The position numbers and the translations under genes were made by a program. From assembly GCA_029255685.2 (NCBI GenBank), contig CM055312.2, positions 28,738,203-28,802,202 on the forward strand: a stretch of DNA of 64,000 nucleotides. Direction: 5' to 3'. The notes under the pieces are model-generated. The model did no database searches. It saw only the letters and a program-made list of their open reading frames with translations, and was not told the origin of the DNA. Shown in pieces: positions 10,630 through 23,757 of this stretch. Source of the stretch: Silene conica (Eukaryota > Streptophyta > Magnoliopsida > Caryophyllales > Caryophyllaceae). Numbering within the stretch: the first letter of the stretch is position 1; each line of letters begins with the position of its first letter.

Positions 10630-13600
10630 TCAGTGGGCTATAGTACAAGGTGGGACTTGGCTTGGGGGCAAATTTGATATCTGCATCCTGAAAACACACA
10701 AAGGATAAACAACACTATGCAACAGCCACTGACTAATTTGAAGATACAAGCTACTACCTAGGTCAAACATTTAATAAGGAAAACGTTCATAATTAGACAC
10801 AAACGATTGGCAAGTTAAGGATACGACACGGGGTCATAATGATTTTAAAGTTTTATTAGATTAAAGAAGAGAGAAATCTTGTGACTTACTGCATCCCATC
10901 TTTCGCCTTTTTGTTAGCTTTCTTCTTCTTCCTTCTCCTACTAGAAGCTGATTCATTTGAAGGAGTTTGAGCCTCAGGTGATGGTGTGAAATTGATTGGA
11001 AGGCAATTTGGTTGAGGAAGGGTCTGGGAGTTTGGAAGTAAACTTGGTTGAGAATGTTGAGAAAGCATCTGGGAGTTTGGTAACAAGCTTGGTTGAGGAA
11101 GTGTATGGATGCTTGGAAGCAGACTGGGTTGAGGAAGTGCGTTGGAGTTTGGTAGTAAGTTTGATTGAGGGTATGGTTGGGTGCCTGAAAGCAGGATAGG
11201 TTGAGAAAGTGCATTGGAGTTAGGTAGTAAGCTTGGTTGAGGAAACATTTGTGTGCTTGGAAGCAAACTTGGTTGAGGAAGTGCTTGCGTATTTGACACG
11301 AAGCTTTGTTGAGGGAGATTTTGGAAGATTGGGAACAAACTGGGTTGAGGAACTGTCTGGTATTTTGGGAGGAAGCTGGGTTCAGAAACTGTATTTAAGT
11401 TAGACTGCCTGAATTCAGTTGTACTATCCGGTAATCTAGCCTTTTTGCTAGCGGACTGTTGTTGGATTTCCTCTGACGTAACATTTTCAGTCATATCAGT
11501 TGTTTGCTTACCGTTATTAGAAACAATCTCTTTGATAGCATATGTCCCAATATCGCTTCCTGAATTTGGCAAACGTGAAACACTTGTGTTCACTTTCGAG
11601 TGTTCATAAACTGCAGAAAGAAACTTAGCCTTTGATATCACAATTTCAGAGAGAAGTGTTTCTACTCCAGAATTAGCTGCACCAGTAAGAAATTTATTTG
11701 TAAGATACAGAAGCCAACAAAAGTTGGGTTAATACGCAATAGAAAAATGAAAGTAGTGAACTTGTGCAATCCTTTAAAATGCAACGATACCTAAAAGGGA
11801 AAGGATAACCGCCCGAGCAGCAAACTGCTCAGCCTCTTTCTTGTTTAGACTAGGTTCTCCAGTGTACTTTACCCCATCAAAAACCAATGATGAGACGAAA
11901 AGAGGAACCACACTCTCCAATCTAACAGTTTCGTAAGCAGGCATCGCTAATTTCTTCTTTGCTGTAAATTCGTTCAATATAGACTTGCTAAAGGTTCTAT
12001 CCTGAAAAACACGTCGGGGATAGTGAAATAACAGACTATATCATTTAACCATAGCCATCACCGCACACGCACACGCACTGATCCATTATGTAGATGGGAG
12101 GTCATGACGTTCATGCAAGCCGAAACTCAAAAGAGAGACGATGGAAGAATTTCAATCCACCCGGTCCAATACTTACAACAACAAGAAGGCTTAGTCAAAA
12201 CTTAAAAGATAATGTGAGGTCATTTAACATGAAATATTATACGAAACAGATAAGGGGAATAAAACTTCAATGTTATTGCTCTTACGTAGTCTTTGTTTCC
12301 TGGTGCCACAAAGTTGTTTTGAAGTGTATTTGATTTCAGCCCTATTTTTTTAGACTTAATTTTTTTGAACTAAACTTGTACTGACTTAACTTTTTTTAAA
12401 CTGAACTTATAGAAAAATAGGTAAGAATTGAGCTCAACTTTTCTGAATTGAACTTATAGGAGCTTAATTTAACTTATAGGATGCTTATAGAAAAATAGGT
12501 ATTAATTCAGCTTAACTTTTCTAAATTGAACTTATAGGAGCTTAATTTAACTTATGGGAGCTTAACTTTTCTGAGTTGAACTTATAGGAGCTTAATTGAA
12601 CTTATAGGAGCTTTACTTTTCTGAACTTATAAGTGCTGAACTTTTTCTGAACTGGACTTATAAGAGTTAAACTGAACTTAAAGGGAGTGACTTTAAGTTC
12701 AAAAGAAAATATATAACGCACAGCCAAAACTTCCAAGTTCCAACCTTGAACTCTTGAAGTATTGTCCTCTATTACAATGTCAAAACAAGGTTTCCTATAC
12801 AGTAATCTTGGTAGCATCTTTACTAAAGAACTTTGCAAAAATTCTACTTTATCATATAATCCCTCCGACTCATTAGGATTTTTACGTTTGTTTTTGGAAC
12901 AGGTTTTTAGGGTTAGGTAGAAAGATATAAATGAGGTATGGGCAAGTCATTTCCATTTTAAGCATTTCCCTTTACCATCCACAACCTTGCCCAAACAAGT
13001 CAACCACCTCCACTCACCCAACCACCACAGTTCAGCCTATTCCCAGCCACTTAGGCTCACCCGCTGGAGAAGACCAAAAGCCACTTACACCTGCCTGAAA
13101 ACACCCGTATAACCCAAAAGAGCACTCCAACCCTATAGAATTCCACCCCATCTCGGGGAAACCACAAGGTACTCACCACCATGTCAAACACCAACCCCAA
13201 CCCGACAAGGTAGGAGCACGGTTTAAGATCGTGGTAGAATCATAGCCATTGAAATTTGGATCGCGTTTAACGCAGTAGTATTTTTTAAAAAACCTTTTGT
13301 AGATATTTTATCATCTATTGTCTCTCTCGTTTCAAGTCAAGATTAAGTCTATTTAGAATAATTAATCTCGCCGATATTATACTTCTTAGTATTTTTCATC
13401 ACAAACTTTGGTTGGTTCAAGTTATAACTCTTGTCATCAAGGGTTCTTCGCCCGGGCCAAGTTGGCCAATATACATTATAAATCGGTTGCCTCCTGGCAT
13501 ATTTTTCCTATTTATACTTTACCCACGATACGAGACGTATTGGACAATATTCTAAACCCTTTTATAGGTGGTCGTTTCTAGCGGTGGTGGGTGGTGGGGC

Positions 13601-16600
13601 CATCTAGAGGTGCTTACTCTGGCGGTGTGGTGCGAATGGTGGTGGTGGTGAGGATGGCGATGAGTTAGGATGGTGGTAGGTTGGTTAGGCTATGAAGGTG
13701 AGAGAAGTGGTGGGGAATAGATGAGGAATCTTGACAAGGGTAAATTAGTAATTGGGTAAGTATAAAAGTTTGCCAAACATAGAACACAAAGAACTTGATG
13801 AAACACCGCGAAAAAAAAAACATAAAGAATCAGAGTCGAACTGTCAAGAGGAAGTACCAAGTTGCTGAAAGAATTGCCCACATTAGAGTGTGACTGTGAA
13901 CCATTGAGGGTAGGCCCTCAATAAGTGCTTACAGTTTACTAGTATTTGATGCAGTTCCTGACTTTTACTTTGCTCATCATTACAAATTTGCCCAATATCA
14001 AATTTTTGGTTCCAATGTGATAGACAGTAAATGTTTCTTCACTTGCATAACTCTAGTAATCTAAAGCCCTCCAAACAGAAATGCATTCATATGCACACCT
14101 CTAAGCCCAAAGAACCAAAAAGGGAATAAGGAAGTTCTATATAACAGCCTACCAGATATACTAACATTTTATAGATATCGGCTAAAAACTTATGGACAAC
14201 AGGATTGCTGGTGGCTTCTCATGAATCACAATGTTTACTTAGTGATGTAAATAAAGACCACTTTTATATCTACTGTTCCACTTCCTCTCCAAAACTATTG
14301 ACAAGATTGGCATTTGCTGTTAATGAACATCCCACTTTCTGCTTATCATAACATAGAACAGGTTAATACAGTGGCAACTGGCAATAATTTATCAGGATTA
14401 TGAAACTAACAGATCTCTCTTAATTGTCAAGGTTTTGCAAGTTCAGCAGGCCCCTCGGCTTCTACACAAGAAATGACAAAAGGATGAACTAGAAAAAAAA
14501 AAGTGGTTATGTGACCAGAACACAGTATTCACATGTGTACTTAGTATAACACTGTAACTCCTTTATAAAAGATGTATGGACATTAAAAAAAAAAAAAAAA
14601 AAAACAGAAAAACAAAACAAAAACATAGGAGTACAATTGTTACCAAGATTTCTCTATTCGAGTGATATGACTAAGGGGTCGCTAGGGATTGAAAATAGTT
14701 ATTAGGGGAGTAATAGAGCTTAAATTAAGAAGAATGATGGTTAGAGGTACTAGTGAAGAACCGAAAGACGAGATGAGGGAGGAACTATTACCCCCATATG
14801 GAGGTAATGCACTACTTAGGGGAGAGGTGGGTTACCTTCTTTTCCTCATTTCCACCACCACTACTCTCCTCCATTTTCTAATAATTACTATCATTCCAAG
14901 TAATCACCAAATGTTTTTTCCACTAAGAACATGCACAATAGTAAAAACGAAAAAAATGGGAAGCACTTGGTGTGCTCTTCATCTACACTCTCCTTTTTGA
15001 GAGCAAAAACCAAATTTACACCGACAATAGCAAAACTCTCATACATGATACTTATTTTTTGGTCCCGCCTCTTTGATATTTAAGTGCTCTCACATTTTCA
15101 GTTGCTATGGCAAAGTTTTAACAGAGAGCAAGCTTTCAAATTGCTCTTCACGAAGAACTAATGAGAACTACTTCACAATTTTTCTCCATGTAGAGCACAT
15201 GGACAGCATGATAAAGCAAGCTACTATAGACAAAAAAAACAGTATTTTTTGCTCTGCCATAAGAGTTCTTATTGTACAGGATTTTATTGTTAAGTCTACA
15301 AAAGAAAGCAAAAACTTTCGAGAAGGTAATCTTGATCATTCTTATTTGTTGTTAATACTTGCTTTATTTAAGAATGTACACTACACTCAAGCCATAATTC
15401 TATAGCAATTGCCTTAATCCAATCCAGAACTTCATCGGGAAAAAAAAATTGGTTCAGTATCTAAAACTTTATTGAATAAGCTTAAGCTAACTTAAATTTC
15501 ATAGTGCATAGAGAAAGAAACTCAATTAACATAATTGTACCAAAATTAGAACTACAAAGATGGATCAAACCTCGTGTATTGGAGGAAATGCTTCATCAAC
15601 GGTCTTATTGGATACATAATCTTTTATAGTTTTTGATATGCCTTCCAAAGCAAGTTTTGCGACATCTTGCTCAGCAGCCTTTCTGGTAGAAAATGTTTTC
15701 AAAGATGTATATTTTTTTCCGTCCACCTCAACAGTAGATCTAAACCACCTATTGGACTCACGGGATTCTTGTTCACTGACAGTATGATAAGATGGTAATG
15801 GTAAACTGGCCCTTTGCGCGAACTCCTGTAATCGGTTCTTGTACAACAACTGCTCTTTAGCATCTACATTAATAAGGTACAAAAACAAAGACACAATCAA
15901 TAAACTGGCATACAAAGATCCTCTAAACTCAAACATATTTGTATGTCTTGGTCAAGAATCAAGATTCTTCAATTCTTTGTAGATATGAACTATGATAAAG
16001 GAGTTAGCATTACACTATAATAAAGTTGAGGAATCTATCACATCATCTACAAGACTATTGTTACTTCAAACAAAATAACATCCATGATAAATGTAGAGAC
16101 TGGGCATTCCAGGGCATCTAATATAATAGTCATTGGATAAGACTTGAAATTTAAGCATTTAGCTCATGCTAGGAGAATACGAAGACACGACCATAACACA
16201 TATTGAGCAATGGTTGCAAATTTCAAACTACTCTAGGCAAACTCATAGGTATGATGAACATAAAGCATCAATCTGGGCGCAAGATAGGATAATTGGGTAT
16301 TATTCCCTTCATTTCAATCTACCTCAATGCAGTAAGGGTTAAAGAATCAACTGTTTGGCGATAAACACTAGCACCGGGATTTTCATACATGCCCAATGTT
16401 CACATTTGATGATGCAAATTGCAATAGACAAAAATACATTGCATAACAAGCACCATCACTAAATTCCATATATTTCCATGAACTATATAATAGGAAGAAG
16501 TGCATAAATAGTTTGGAAATTGAGTTTTTGACTCCAAAGTATGTACTAGAACACCACAACAAACCTCAACAATTTCCCGAAAACTCATCTAATAGAACAT

Positions 16601-17588
16601 GGTCATTTTAAAGCCTAGAATGATTAAATAACATAGCATATCATCGAGCAAATAACTATAAAGGGAATTATATTAGCAACAGAAGAATCATAGAAGTATT
16701 AGAAAGTTGCCAACTTTTTTCGGCCACTGACAGATAATCAACTATTAATGAGCACCCACATGTAAACCTAATGTAACTGCAACGTTGGGAACTACAGTTA
16801 GGGCAAGTGCAATGGTTTAGCTAAGGGACTTGCTTGCAAATATAAAAAGTTGTAAGCTAGTAGCCAAACCATTGTACCTCTACTTTTGTATTAGCTTAAA
16901 TCAAGCTACTAGCCCCATTAAGCTACTAGCTCAAATGCCCCAACCCAAAATTTCAACCTATCAAATTAAAAGTTCTTTATAAAAAAATAATATTTAAATA
17001 AAAAACTTGGAAGTTTTGTTGTATGTGGGTCCATTTAAATTAGCTTGAAACCATTGTATACAATTGTAGCTCAAAATAATATATCTTAAAAAATATGATG
17101 TGGCAACTCAAGCTAATGCTACATTAGCTCACCATTGCACTTGCTCTTAGAGGCAACATCAACCAACCATTTAATAAACCCGACATTAAAAAAAAGTGAC
17201 TCACTTCCTCCCAATCATTTATTCACTCAGTCTCATTCATTTCTGTACGATTAAAATCAAATGTAAATAAATAATTGACTACTTCGTATAATCTATAACG
17301 GCTAGTTTAATTAAAGACAACACAAATAAGTGAGACGGAGAGAGTATAACAGATTGACTTACTTGGAGGCTGAACCAATTCTTGTTGATTGTGGTCTTCT
17401 GAGGTGGTCGCTGAAATTACCAAAAACCATAATTATCATGAAATCAAAAAAAATAAAAATACAAATTTAAGAAAAAAAAAACGTAGCAAATAATAAATAA
17501 AATGAAAGATGAAAACTTTACATTGAAGTAGAAACTGTTGAGGTTGATGGGGTTGTGTGAAGCTTGCATGTTCAGATTGTTCACTCAT
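10630..17588 (-). CDS. Double-stranded RNA-binding protein (DRB family), six exons, 487 aa
   Basis: Predicted exons (minus strand, CDS only): 17588-17522, 17410-17363, 15863-15571, 12001-11791, 11676-10890, 10687-10630. All five introns are GT-AG and every junction keeps frame, totalling 1464 nt. The product starts MSEQSEHASF. It has dsRBD1 at about residues 46-114 (YKNRLQEFAQ..RWFRSTVEVDGKKYTS..STRKAAEQDVAK) and dsRBD2 at about 140-206 (SKSILNEFTAKK..VKYTGEP..NKKEAEQFAARA), each with the KxAE helix that contacts dsRNA. A P/L/Q/S repeat tail spans about 304-432, then a basic, nuclear-signal-like RRRKKKKANKKAK at about 453-465. Tandem dsRBDs place it with plant DRB/HYL1-type proteins, which assist Dicer-like enzymes in small-RNA production; the exact subgroup cannot be assigned. 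The last junction is uncertain: exon 5 read through its donor stops at once (TAA at 10888-10886), giving a protein ending DGMQ. The initiator ATG is the first in frame, and the second intron holds a Tourist MITE. Confidence 0.85.
10995..11385 (-). repeat. Coding minisatellite: repeated LPQPSLLPNSQ-type units in the dsRBP tail
   Basis: About ten imperfect units of 11-15 codons, consensus (A/T)LPQPSLLPNS(Q/N), lie in tandem within exon 5. On the plus strand this shows as repeated GGTTGAGGAAG and GGAAGCAAGCTTGG. Arabidopsis HYL1 also has a C-terminal repeat region, but its units are different in length, so homology of the repeats is not implied. Confidence 0.85.
12330..12700. repeat. Degenerate tandem repeats in intron 3 of the dsRBP gene
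   Basis: TGAACTTATAGGAGCTTAA-like units of about 20-60 bp recur about ten times, mixed with GCTTAACTTTTCTGAA. The rest of this 3.57-kb intron (15570-12002) shows no gene; it contains a 19-20-bp poly(A) run near 14586. Confidence 0.7.
16801..17146. mobile_element. Tourist-like MITE (PIF/Harbinger type), 346 bp, in intron 2
   Basis: Terminal inverted repeats are GGGCAAGTGCAATGGT at the left and ACCATTGCACTTGCTC at the right. The element is flanked by the 3-bp target duplication TTA (16798-16800 and 17147-17149). The interior repeats GCTAGTAGC-type stem segments. Family size, 3-bp TTA duplication and TIRs fit Tourist MITEs. Confidence 0.85.
17195..17345. mobile_element. Degraded Stowaway-like MITE in intron 2
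   Basis: The left side reads CTTCCTCCCAATCATTTATT and the right side AAGTGAGACGGAGAGAGTA, a decayed form of the CTCCCTCCGTCTC Stowaway terminus next to TA. Terminal pairing is imperfect, so the call is tentative. Confidence 0.45.
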
Positions 17589-17669
17589 TTTTTATCGGAT
17601 TCTTCTACTGTTAATTTAGGGGGGAAAACAGATTATGTGAAATAGATGCTTTTTTTGGAGGAAATAAAA

Positions 17670-17677
17670 TTAGGGTT
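17670..17677 (-). promoter_or_regulatory. Telo-box in the putative dsRBP promoter or leader
   Basis: AACCCTAA on the minus strand lies about 85 bp upstream of the start codon at 17588. Telo-boxes are common near transcription starts of plant genes active in growing cells. Confidence 0.45.
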
Positions 17678-18015
17678 CTAAAGGGGATAAATCTATGATT
17701 CTTGTAGCAATTCTGATGAAAATTCGAGTGACTGAGCAAGTGACTTGGTTTATTGCCCCCCTTTCAGCTTTTCACTTTTTCACTTTTCTTACAAGTGTTA
17801 CAACTGGTTACTGCCCACTGTGCCCAGCCTTACAAATGTGTTACGGTGTATACATTTCCTTCTTAGAAAATACTACACTTACTCTTATATTCTAAATAAA
17901 TGCATCAATTTTTTTATAATAATATTTTATTGTTCATTTTTTAATAAAATTTTTATAATTATTTTAGTTATTTTAATCTACGACAATACTCCACCTTACC
18001 CCACAACACTACTTA

Positions 18016-18045
18016 CTAGTTTTCATGCTCGTGCGTTGCACGAAT
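18016..18045 (-). mobile_element. Helitron-like 3' terminus
   Basis: CTAG directly follows an A at 18015. About nine bases further in lies the hairpin TCGTGC-GTT-GCACGA. Read on the minus strand this is a standard Helitron 3' end (hairpin, short spacer, CTAG, then T). The other terminus was not located in the AT-rich sequence up to 18454, so only the end is annotated. Confidence 0.55.
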
Positions 18046-18460
18046 ATTGAAATAATTTGTAATTATAGCGTTTTTTGCTGCTTATATTAGTTGTAAAACA
18101 CTAATCGTACATTTAATGTTTGATATATTATTTTTTAGATTTTAGTTTGTTACTAACTTAACGTCACGTCTATATTGGGAAGAAGTAGAGAATTCTCAAT
18201 AGTTAGCAAGTGAAGAATGAGAGAAATGGTGGAGGAGTGAAATATTTCAAACAATAGCACTGAAATAATATAATGGAGTTTAGTGTGTTACAATCATTTT
18301 CATCATTAAAAAAAACATAACTCAATTGTTAATGACATAATATTGACATGACATACCCTCCCTTCATTCTTATCCAATGTTCCAACATTCCATTTTTGTA
18401 CAATTTAATACAATATTTTTCTTTCATACATGGTAAAATAATTGACATAAATATTGTAAT

Positions 18461-19225
18461 TGTTGTATTTTTTGTATTACAAAGATTACACAATAGTAAC
18501 TAATACAAACAAAGGCACTAAAAACAGAAATGAAAACAATAAGACGGTATATTACATCCAATCGAATCGTGTTGAACACACTTTCCTTAGAGTATTTCGA
18601 CCCTATAGCCTTCGGGTTACACGAAATCTCTGTAGGATAAGAGATTCCTTAGTCTTAAGGCAAGAACTAAGAACAAAATAACAATAAGAGTATTGTTTTG
18701 TTTTATTTTTGTCAAAACACAAAACATACACTTACAGAAAAATGTGAAAAAATAGAACAGAAACTTTTTGAGAAAAGTTACAGCCACTTTTCTGTGTTTA
18801 ACGAAAAACAGGAGGTTTCTATCTTTTTTCTCTGACTTCTCTTTTTATATATTTGTATGGTTTATGGATAAGTTTTGGTTATAAAAATATAACCAATCAT
18901 TGCCAATCATTGGCAATCATAATAACTGCCAAATGTTAACTTCCACCATGCATGTTACTAGTATATGTCACGCATGCAGATAACTGCAACCCGGTCCGGG
19001 TCGTAATTTTTATCCCGAGTATATAATCCCGATAGGGTACATAATATACTACGACAACACTATTAATTAGTGTCCCTTATCCATTATATACATGAACTCG
19101 ATATACGATTATATGAGCATACACTCCGTATTCCCGACTCACATTATATCCATTACGAGTTCAAACCGTTTTGACATAAGATACCCGAATGCACTTAAAT
19201 GAACTTGTGATCAATATCACTAACA
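18461..19225 (-). repeat. 3' LTR of the copia element
   Basis: Plus-strand start TGTTGTATTTTTTG and end AATATCACTAACA. It is nearly identical to 23758-24522. Confidence 0.95.
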
Positions 19226-19759
19226 TTCCTCCCCCATTTAAGTGTATCCCTTGTTTCCATTAAAGCAACAAAGTAAGCAAATCTATGCATAGATGAAAGT
19301 GTCCCGAGGATTGAACTTCCACATTAGTATATTACACATTCCAAATATTCGAGAATCAAGGTGTCCCACGGATTGAACCTTTCAACCCATATTGAATACA
19401 TGAAGATAACATACACATAGACTCAATAAACTCTTAAAGTTACAAACTTGACACTATTGACCGTCTTGTGTCCATATCCTTTCATGAGAGTATAGGAAGC
19501 CAAGTCCAAGCCTCTTGAAGCGGCTACACTTCACGCTCACATAGGTAAATCTTTCATCGTGCACCTGCAAAATGCACTTTGTCAAAGATTTTATTAAGAA
19601 GTATTAAACTTCAACCTCTTGTCATGCAGGTCATGCACATACCTTACGTGATTATAACATGTGTCTCAATCTTCCACAATAAGCCTTCCACATTGAACTT
19701 AGCCTCTAAAATATGTTAGAGGGAAGTTGGGTATCTTATCATAAAGATCTAGATGGACT

Positions 19760-22500
19760 TTAAACCCATCCCGATTACCGACTTTAAAACCAAGTCTTTA
19801 GCTAATCCCTTCGTCAAGTGATCAGCTAAATTATGATGTGTTCTCACGAAATCAACGGAAATAATCCCATGAGTAATCAACTCACGTACCGCGCTATGTC
19901 TAACACCAAGGTGTCTAGACTTTCCGTTGTAAACTTCACTATAAGCCTTAGCTAAAGTAGTTGAACTATCACAATGGATAGAGATAGGAGGAATAGGTCT
20001 TGGCCAAACCGTAATTTCATAAACCAAATTCCTTAACCATTCCGCCTCTTTACCGGCCGCAGCTAAAGCAATGAATTCCGACTCCATAGTCGAACTTGTT
20101 ATACAAGTTTGCTTCTTAGAAGCCCATGAGATAGCTCCTCCACCAAGTAAGAACACCCATCCACTAGTAGATGAATGATCCTCCATGTTGGTGATCCAAC
20201 TAGCATCGGAATATCCTTCTAAAACCGAAGGAAATCCGACATAGTTCAAACCATAATCCATGGTTTGTTTCAAATACCTCAATACACGTTTTACCGCAAT
20301 CCAATGCTCAAGACTAGGATTACTTGTGTATCTACTCAACTTGCCAACGGCAAAGGCGATATCTGGTCTTGTGCTTGTCATAACATACATCAAACACCCA
20401 ATCACTTGAGAGTACTCAAGTTGTGAAATAGCTTCACCTTTATTAGGCATAAGCTTAACACTAGGATCCATTGGAGTGTTAACCGGAGAACAATTTCCAT
20501 GATTAAATTTCTTTAACATTTTCTCAATGTAGTGAGATTGTGTCAAAGAGAATCCCATGTTCTCACGCTTGATCTTTATACCAAGTATCACATCCGCCTC
20601 ACCCATGTCTTTCATGGCAAAACTTGATGACAAAAAGGCCTTAGTAAGGTCTACTTGACTTTGGTTGGTACCAAAGATCAACATGTCATCCACATATAGA
20701 CAAATAATGACTCCATTACCGTTGTCATCAAATTTGCTATACACACATTTGTCCGACTGATTTAGTCTATACCCATTAGATAGAACAACCTCATCAAACT
20801 TGTGATGCCATTGTTTAGGAGCTTGTTTAAGTCCATACAATGATTTGATTAACTTACAAACTTTATGCTCATTACCGGGCATAATAAATCCTTCCGGTTG
20901 TTTCATATACACCTCCTCTTTAAACTCACTATTCAAGAACGCTGTCTTGACATCCATTTGATGGATCACTAGATTATTAATTGCAGCAAGAGCAATCAAT
21001 AATCTAATAGTAGTAATGCGAGCTACGGGAGCATAGGTATCGAAATAATCAATCCCTTCCTTTTGTCTAAAGCCTTGGATAACCAATCTAGCTTTAAACT
21101 TGTCGATAGAACCATCAACTTTCATCTTCTTTTTGAAGATCCACTTGCAACCCAATGGTTTACAACCACGAGGTAAATCCGCAAGCACCCAAGTGTTATT
21201 GTCCATTATGGAATCCATTTCATCATTCACAGCCTCTTTCCAAAAGGAAGAGTCATGAGACCTCATTGCCTCATCAAATGTCTTAGGGTCCTCATCAATG
21301 TGAAAACAATATGGATAATAGTTTTCACATCCATCACTTGAACCTTCAACCAAATAGGTATGAAAATCGGGACCAAAGGATTTAGCAATCCTTTTCCTCT
21401 TACTCCTACGAATTTCAGGTGTTACTTCTTGAGTTGTGACATTGTCACTTCCCTCAATAGCTCCACTAGAACTAGGTACTAGATCCTTTGGCTTCGGCAT
21501 TGATGAGAAACAACTCTCATCAAATATCGCATCCCTTGACTCTATTACGGTGTGAACCGAAACAGAATCATTAGGTTCAATTACATAGAACCTATAAGCC
21601 TTTGAATGCGCAGCATATCCAATGAATATGCAATCGATGCCCCTTTCCCCCAAGGTTTTAATCTTGGGATCAGGTAGTCTTACAACTGCCCGACAACCCC
21701 AAACTCGAAGATAATTCAAGCTTGGTTTCTTTTTGTACCAAAGTTCATATGGAGTGTCTTTATTCCTTTTGTTAGGAATCCTATTTAGCAAATAGCAAGC
21801 CGTCAACATGGCTTCACCCTAAAATCCGTCACTCAAACCCGAGTAAGACAACATGGAATTAACCATTTCTTTTAAGACTCTATTCTTTCTTTCCGCAACA
21901 CCATTTAATTGTGATGTATAGGGAGGAGACACTTCATGAATGATACCACTTGACTCAAAATACAATGGGTCATAATATTCACCACCTCTATCGGAACACA
22001 ACCTTTTAATCAAACCCGATTGTTGCAATTCCACTTCATTTTTAAAAACCTTAAACTTATCAATTGTCTCATCTTTAGCATGGAGTAAATATATGTAACA
22101 AAACCGACTATAGTCATCAATGAAAGTCACTACATATTTTTTACCACCTATAGATGGATAATTGCGAAAATCACATAAATCACTATGAATAAGTTCAAGC
22201 ACATGTGAGATCCTAGATACATTACCAAATGATTGTCTTGTGATTTTTGTCAACATACAAGTATTACACTTATTAATGTTTATGTTAAAAGATGGAATTA
22301 GACCATCTTTAGACATAGTTTTCAATCTTTTATAATGTACATGTCCTAGTCTCACATGCCAAAGATATGAAATATCATCCATAGAGGAAGCAATAAATAT
22401 GGAACTTTCATTTGGAACAACATTCAACATAAACATGCCATTGCAATAATAACCAAATCCAATAAACACACCATGCTTAGATAAAACATATTTATTAGAT
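19760..22500 (-). pseudogene. Copia pol region: integrase, reverse transcriptase, RNase H
   Basis: From high to low coordinates the minus-strand translation shows the integrase zinc-binding region (WHVRLGHVHYKRLK...CNTCMLTK), the integrase core (HSDLCDF...FIDDYSRF and the following D...E region), then RT ([21 protein letters not shown], the [11 protein letters not shown] motif and the catalytic YVDDMLIF). RNase H follows (GYSDASW...[19 protein letters not shown]). The order and motifs are those of plant copia polyproteins (TNT1-94-like in database wording). Coding is broken; it is treated as a fossil. Confidence 0.9.
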
Positions 22501-22599
22501 TCATACACTTGCTTATAACCAAGTTTACATAAACAACTACCAGATACAAGGTTTTTCTAATTCCGGGTACATGCAATATTTTATTTAAATTTACAACAT

Positions 22600-23737
22600 T
22601 TCCGGAACTAAATTCCAACACCACCGTGCCACGACCAACAATAGGAGCGGTAGACTCGTTGCCCATATAAAGAACGGATCCATCCTTCACTAGTTCATAG
22701 TCCTTGAACCAATGTCGATCCTTGCAAACATGATTGGTTGCACCCGAGTCTATCCACCATGCCACTACATCATCCTGCACATAAAATGCTTCAGAAATTA
22801 GTGGTACATAATTCACAACCGAACTAAAACCATAGTCTAAAATCTGACCTTGATTAGTGGGTGGACCTTGGTCATTAGACCCTTGTCCTCTTTGGCTAGT
22901 ACTTGCACCCTTGTTCTTTTTGTGCTTCCTTACCTTGCAATTTGCTTTCAAATGCCCGGTCTTTCCACAAATCCAACAAGCACCTTTTGGTGCCTTATTG
23001 GACTCATCATTGGTGTTGTTAAAAGAGAGTTTTTTACCCTTAAACTTGTTATTGGAACCATCTCCCTTTTCCATCATATTGACAGAAGAAGATCCCATAA
23101 CATCCTTCCCTTTACCCTTGCCACCATCTTGCACCCTTAGGGATTCCTCTATGCGCAAATGGCTACCAAGTTGAATAAGACTCAACTCTTCTTTCTTATG
23201 TTTAAGCATGTGTTTAAAATCCTTCCAAGAAGGAGGCAACTTGTCTATAATACTAGACACCGAAATAGATTCATCCATTTCCATCTTATGTTGAGCAAAT
23301 TGTCCCAAAATCCGGAGCAATTCATTATATTGTTCCATTACAGGTCTAGCATCCACCATTTTATAATTCATGAAATTTCCAACAAGAAACTTCTTACTAG
23401 AAGCATCCTCATCCATGTACTTAGATTCAAGTTGATTCCATAAATCTTTAGCGGACTCTACACTTTGATAAATGTCAAAAAGAGAGTCGGACATACCGTT
23501 TAAGATGTGACCGCGACATATGTAGTCATCATTTTCCCACTTGTTTCTTTTTCGTTGAATTTCCGCAAGAGTTTCATCTCCAACAATTTCCGGCATAGGA
23601 GTACTCAACACATACACAACCTTCAAAGCGGTGAGAAGGAAGTGCATCTTCTTTTGCCAACGACGGAAATCAACACCCTCAAATTTCTCCAACTTTCCAA
23701 ACTTGCTTGTCATCTCTTTGATTGAATCCATTTCCAA
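22600..23737 (-). pseudogene. Copia gag and protease region
   Basis: It begins MEMDSIKEMTSKFGKLEKF only about 20 nt after the 5' LTR. The gag domain (FDIYQSVESAKDLWNQLESKY) is followed by a CX2CX4HX4C zinc knuckle (CWICGKTGHLKANC), a basic linker and the protease active-site motif WWIDSGATNHVC. The very short leader between LTR and gag is notable (see findings). Confidence 0.85.
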
Positions 23738-23739
23738 TA

Positions 23740-23757
23740 TAGAAAATACTCTAAGAA
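23740..23757 (-). promoter_or_regulatory. Atypical primer-binding region of the copia element
   Basis: The leader following the 5' LTR on the minus strand reads TTCTTAGAGTATTTTCTA. It does not match the usual TGGTATCAGAGC. Twelve bases (CTTAGAGTATTT, 23744-23755 read on minus) are exactly complementary to the element's own LTR RNA at 23883-23894. Confidence 0.6.

Noticed and set aside
12094-12333. 79-aa plus-strand frame in intron 3 of the dsRNA-binding gene
   Set aside because: Short, no similarity recognised, no start context or codon signal.
14660-14920. Possible MITE in intron 3 (partly complementary ends near GGGATTGAAAATAG and CTATCATTCC)
   Set aside because: Pairing is weak and no target duplication could be fixed.
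22850-23443. Plus-strand open frames opposite the copia gag
   Set aside because: They are antisense shadows of the minus-strand gag region.
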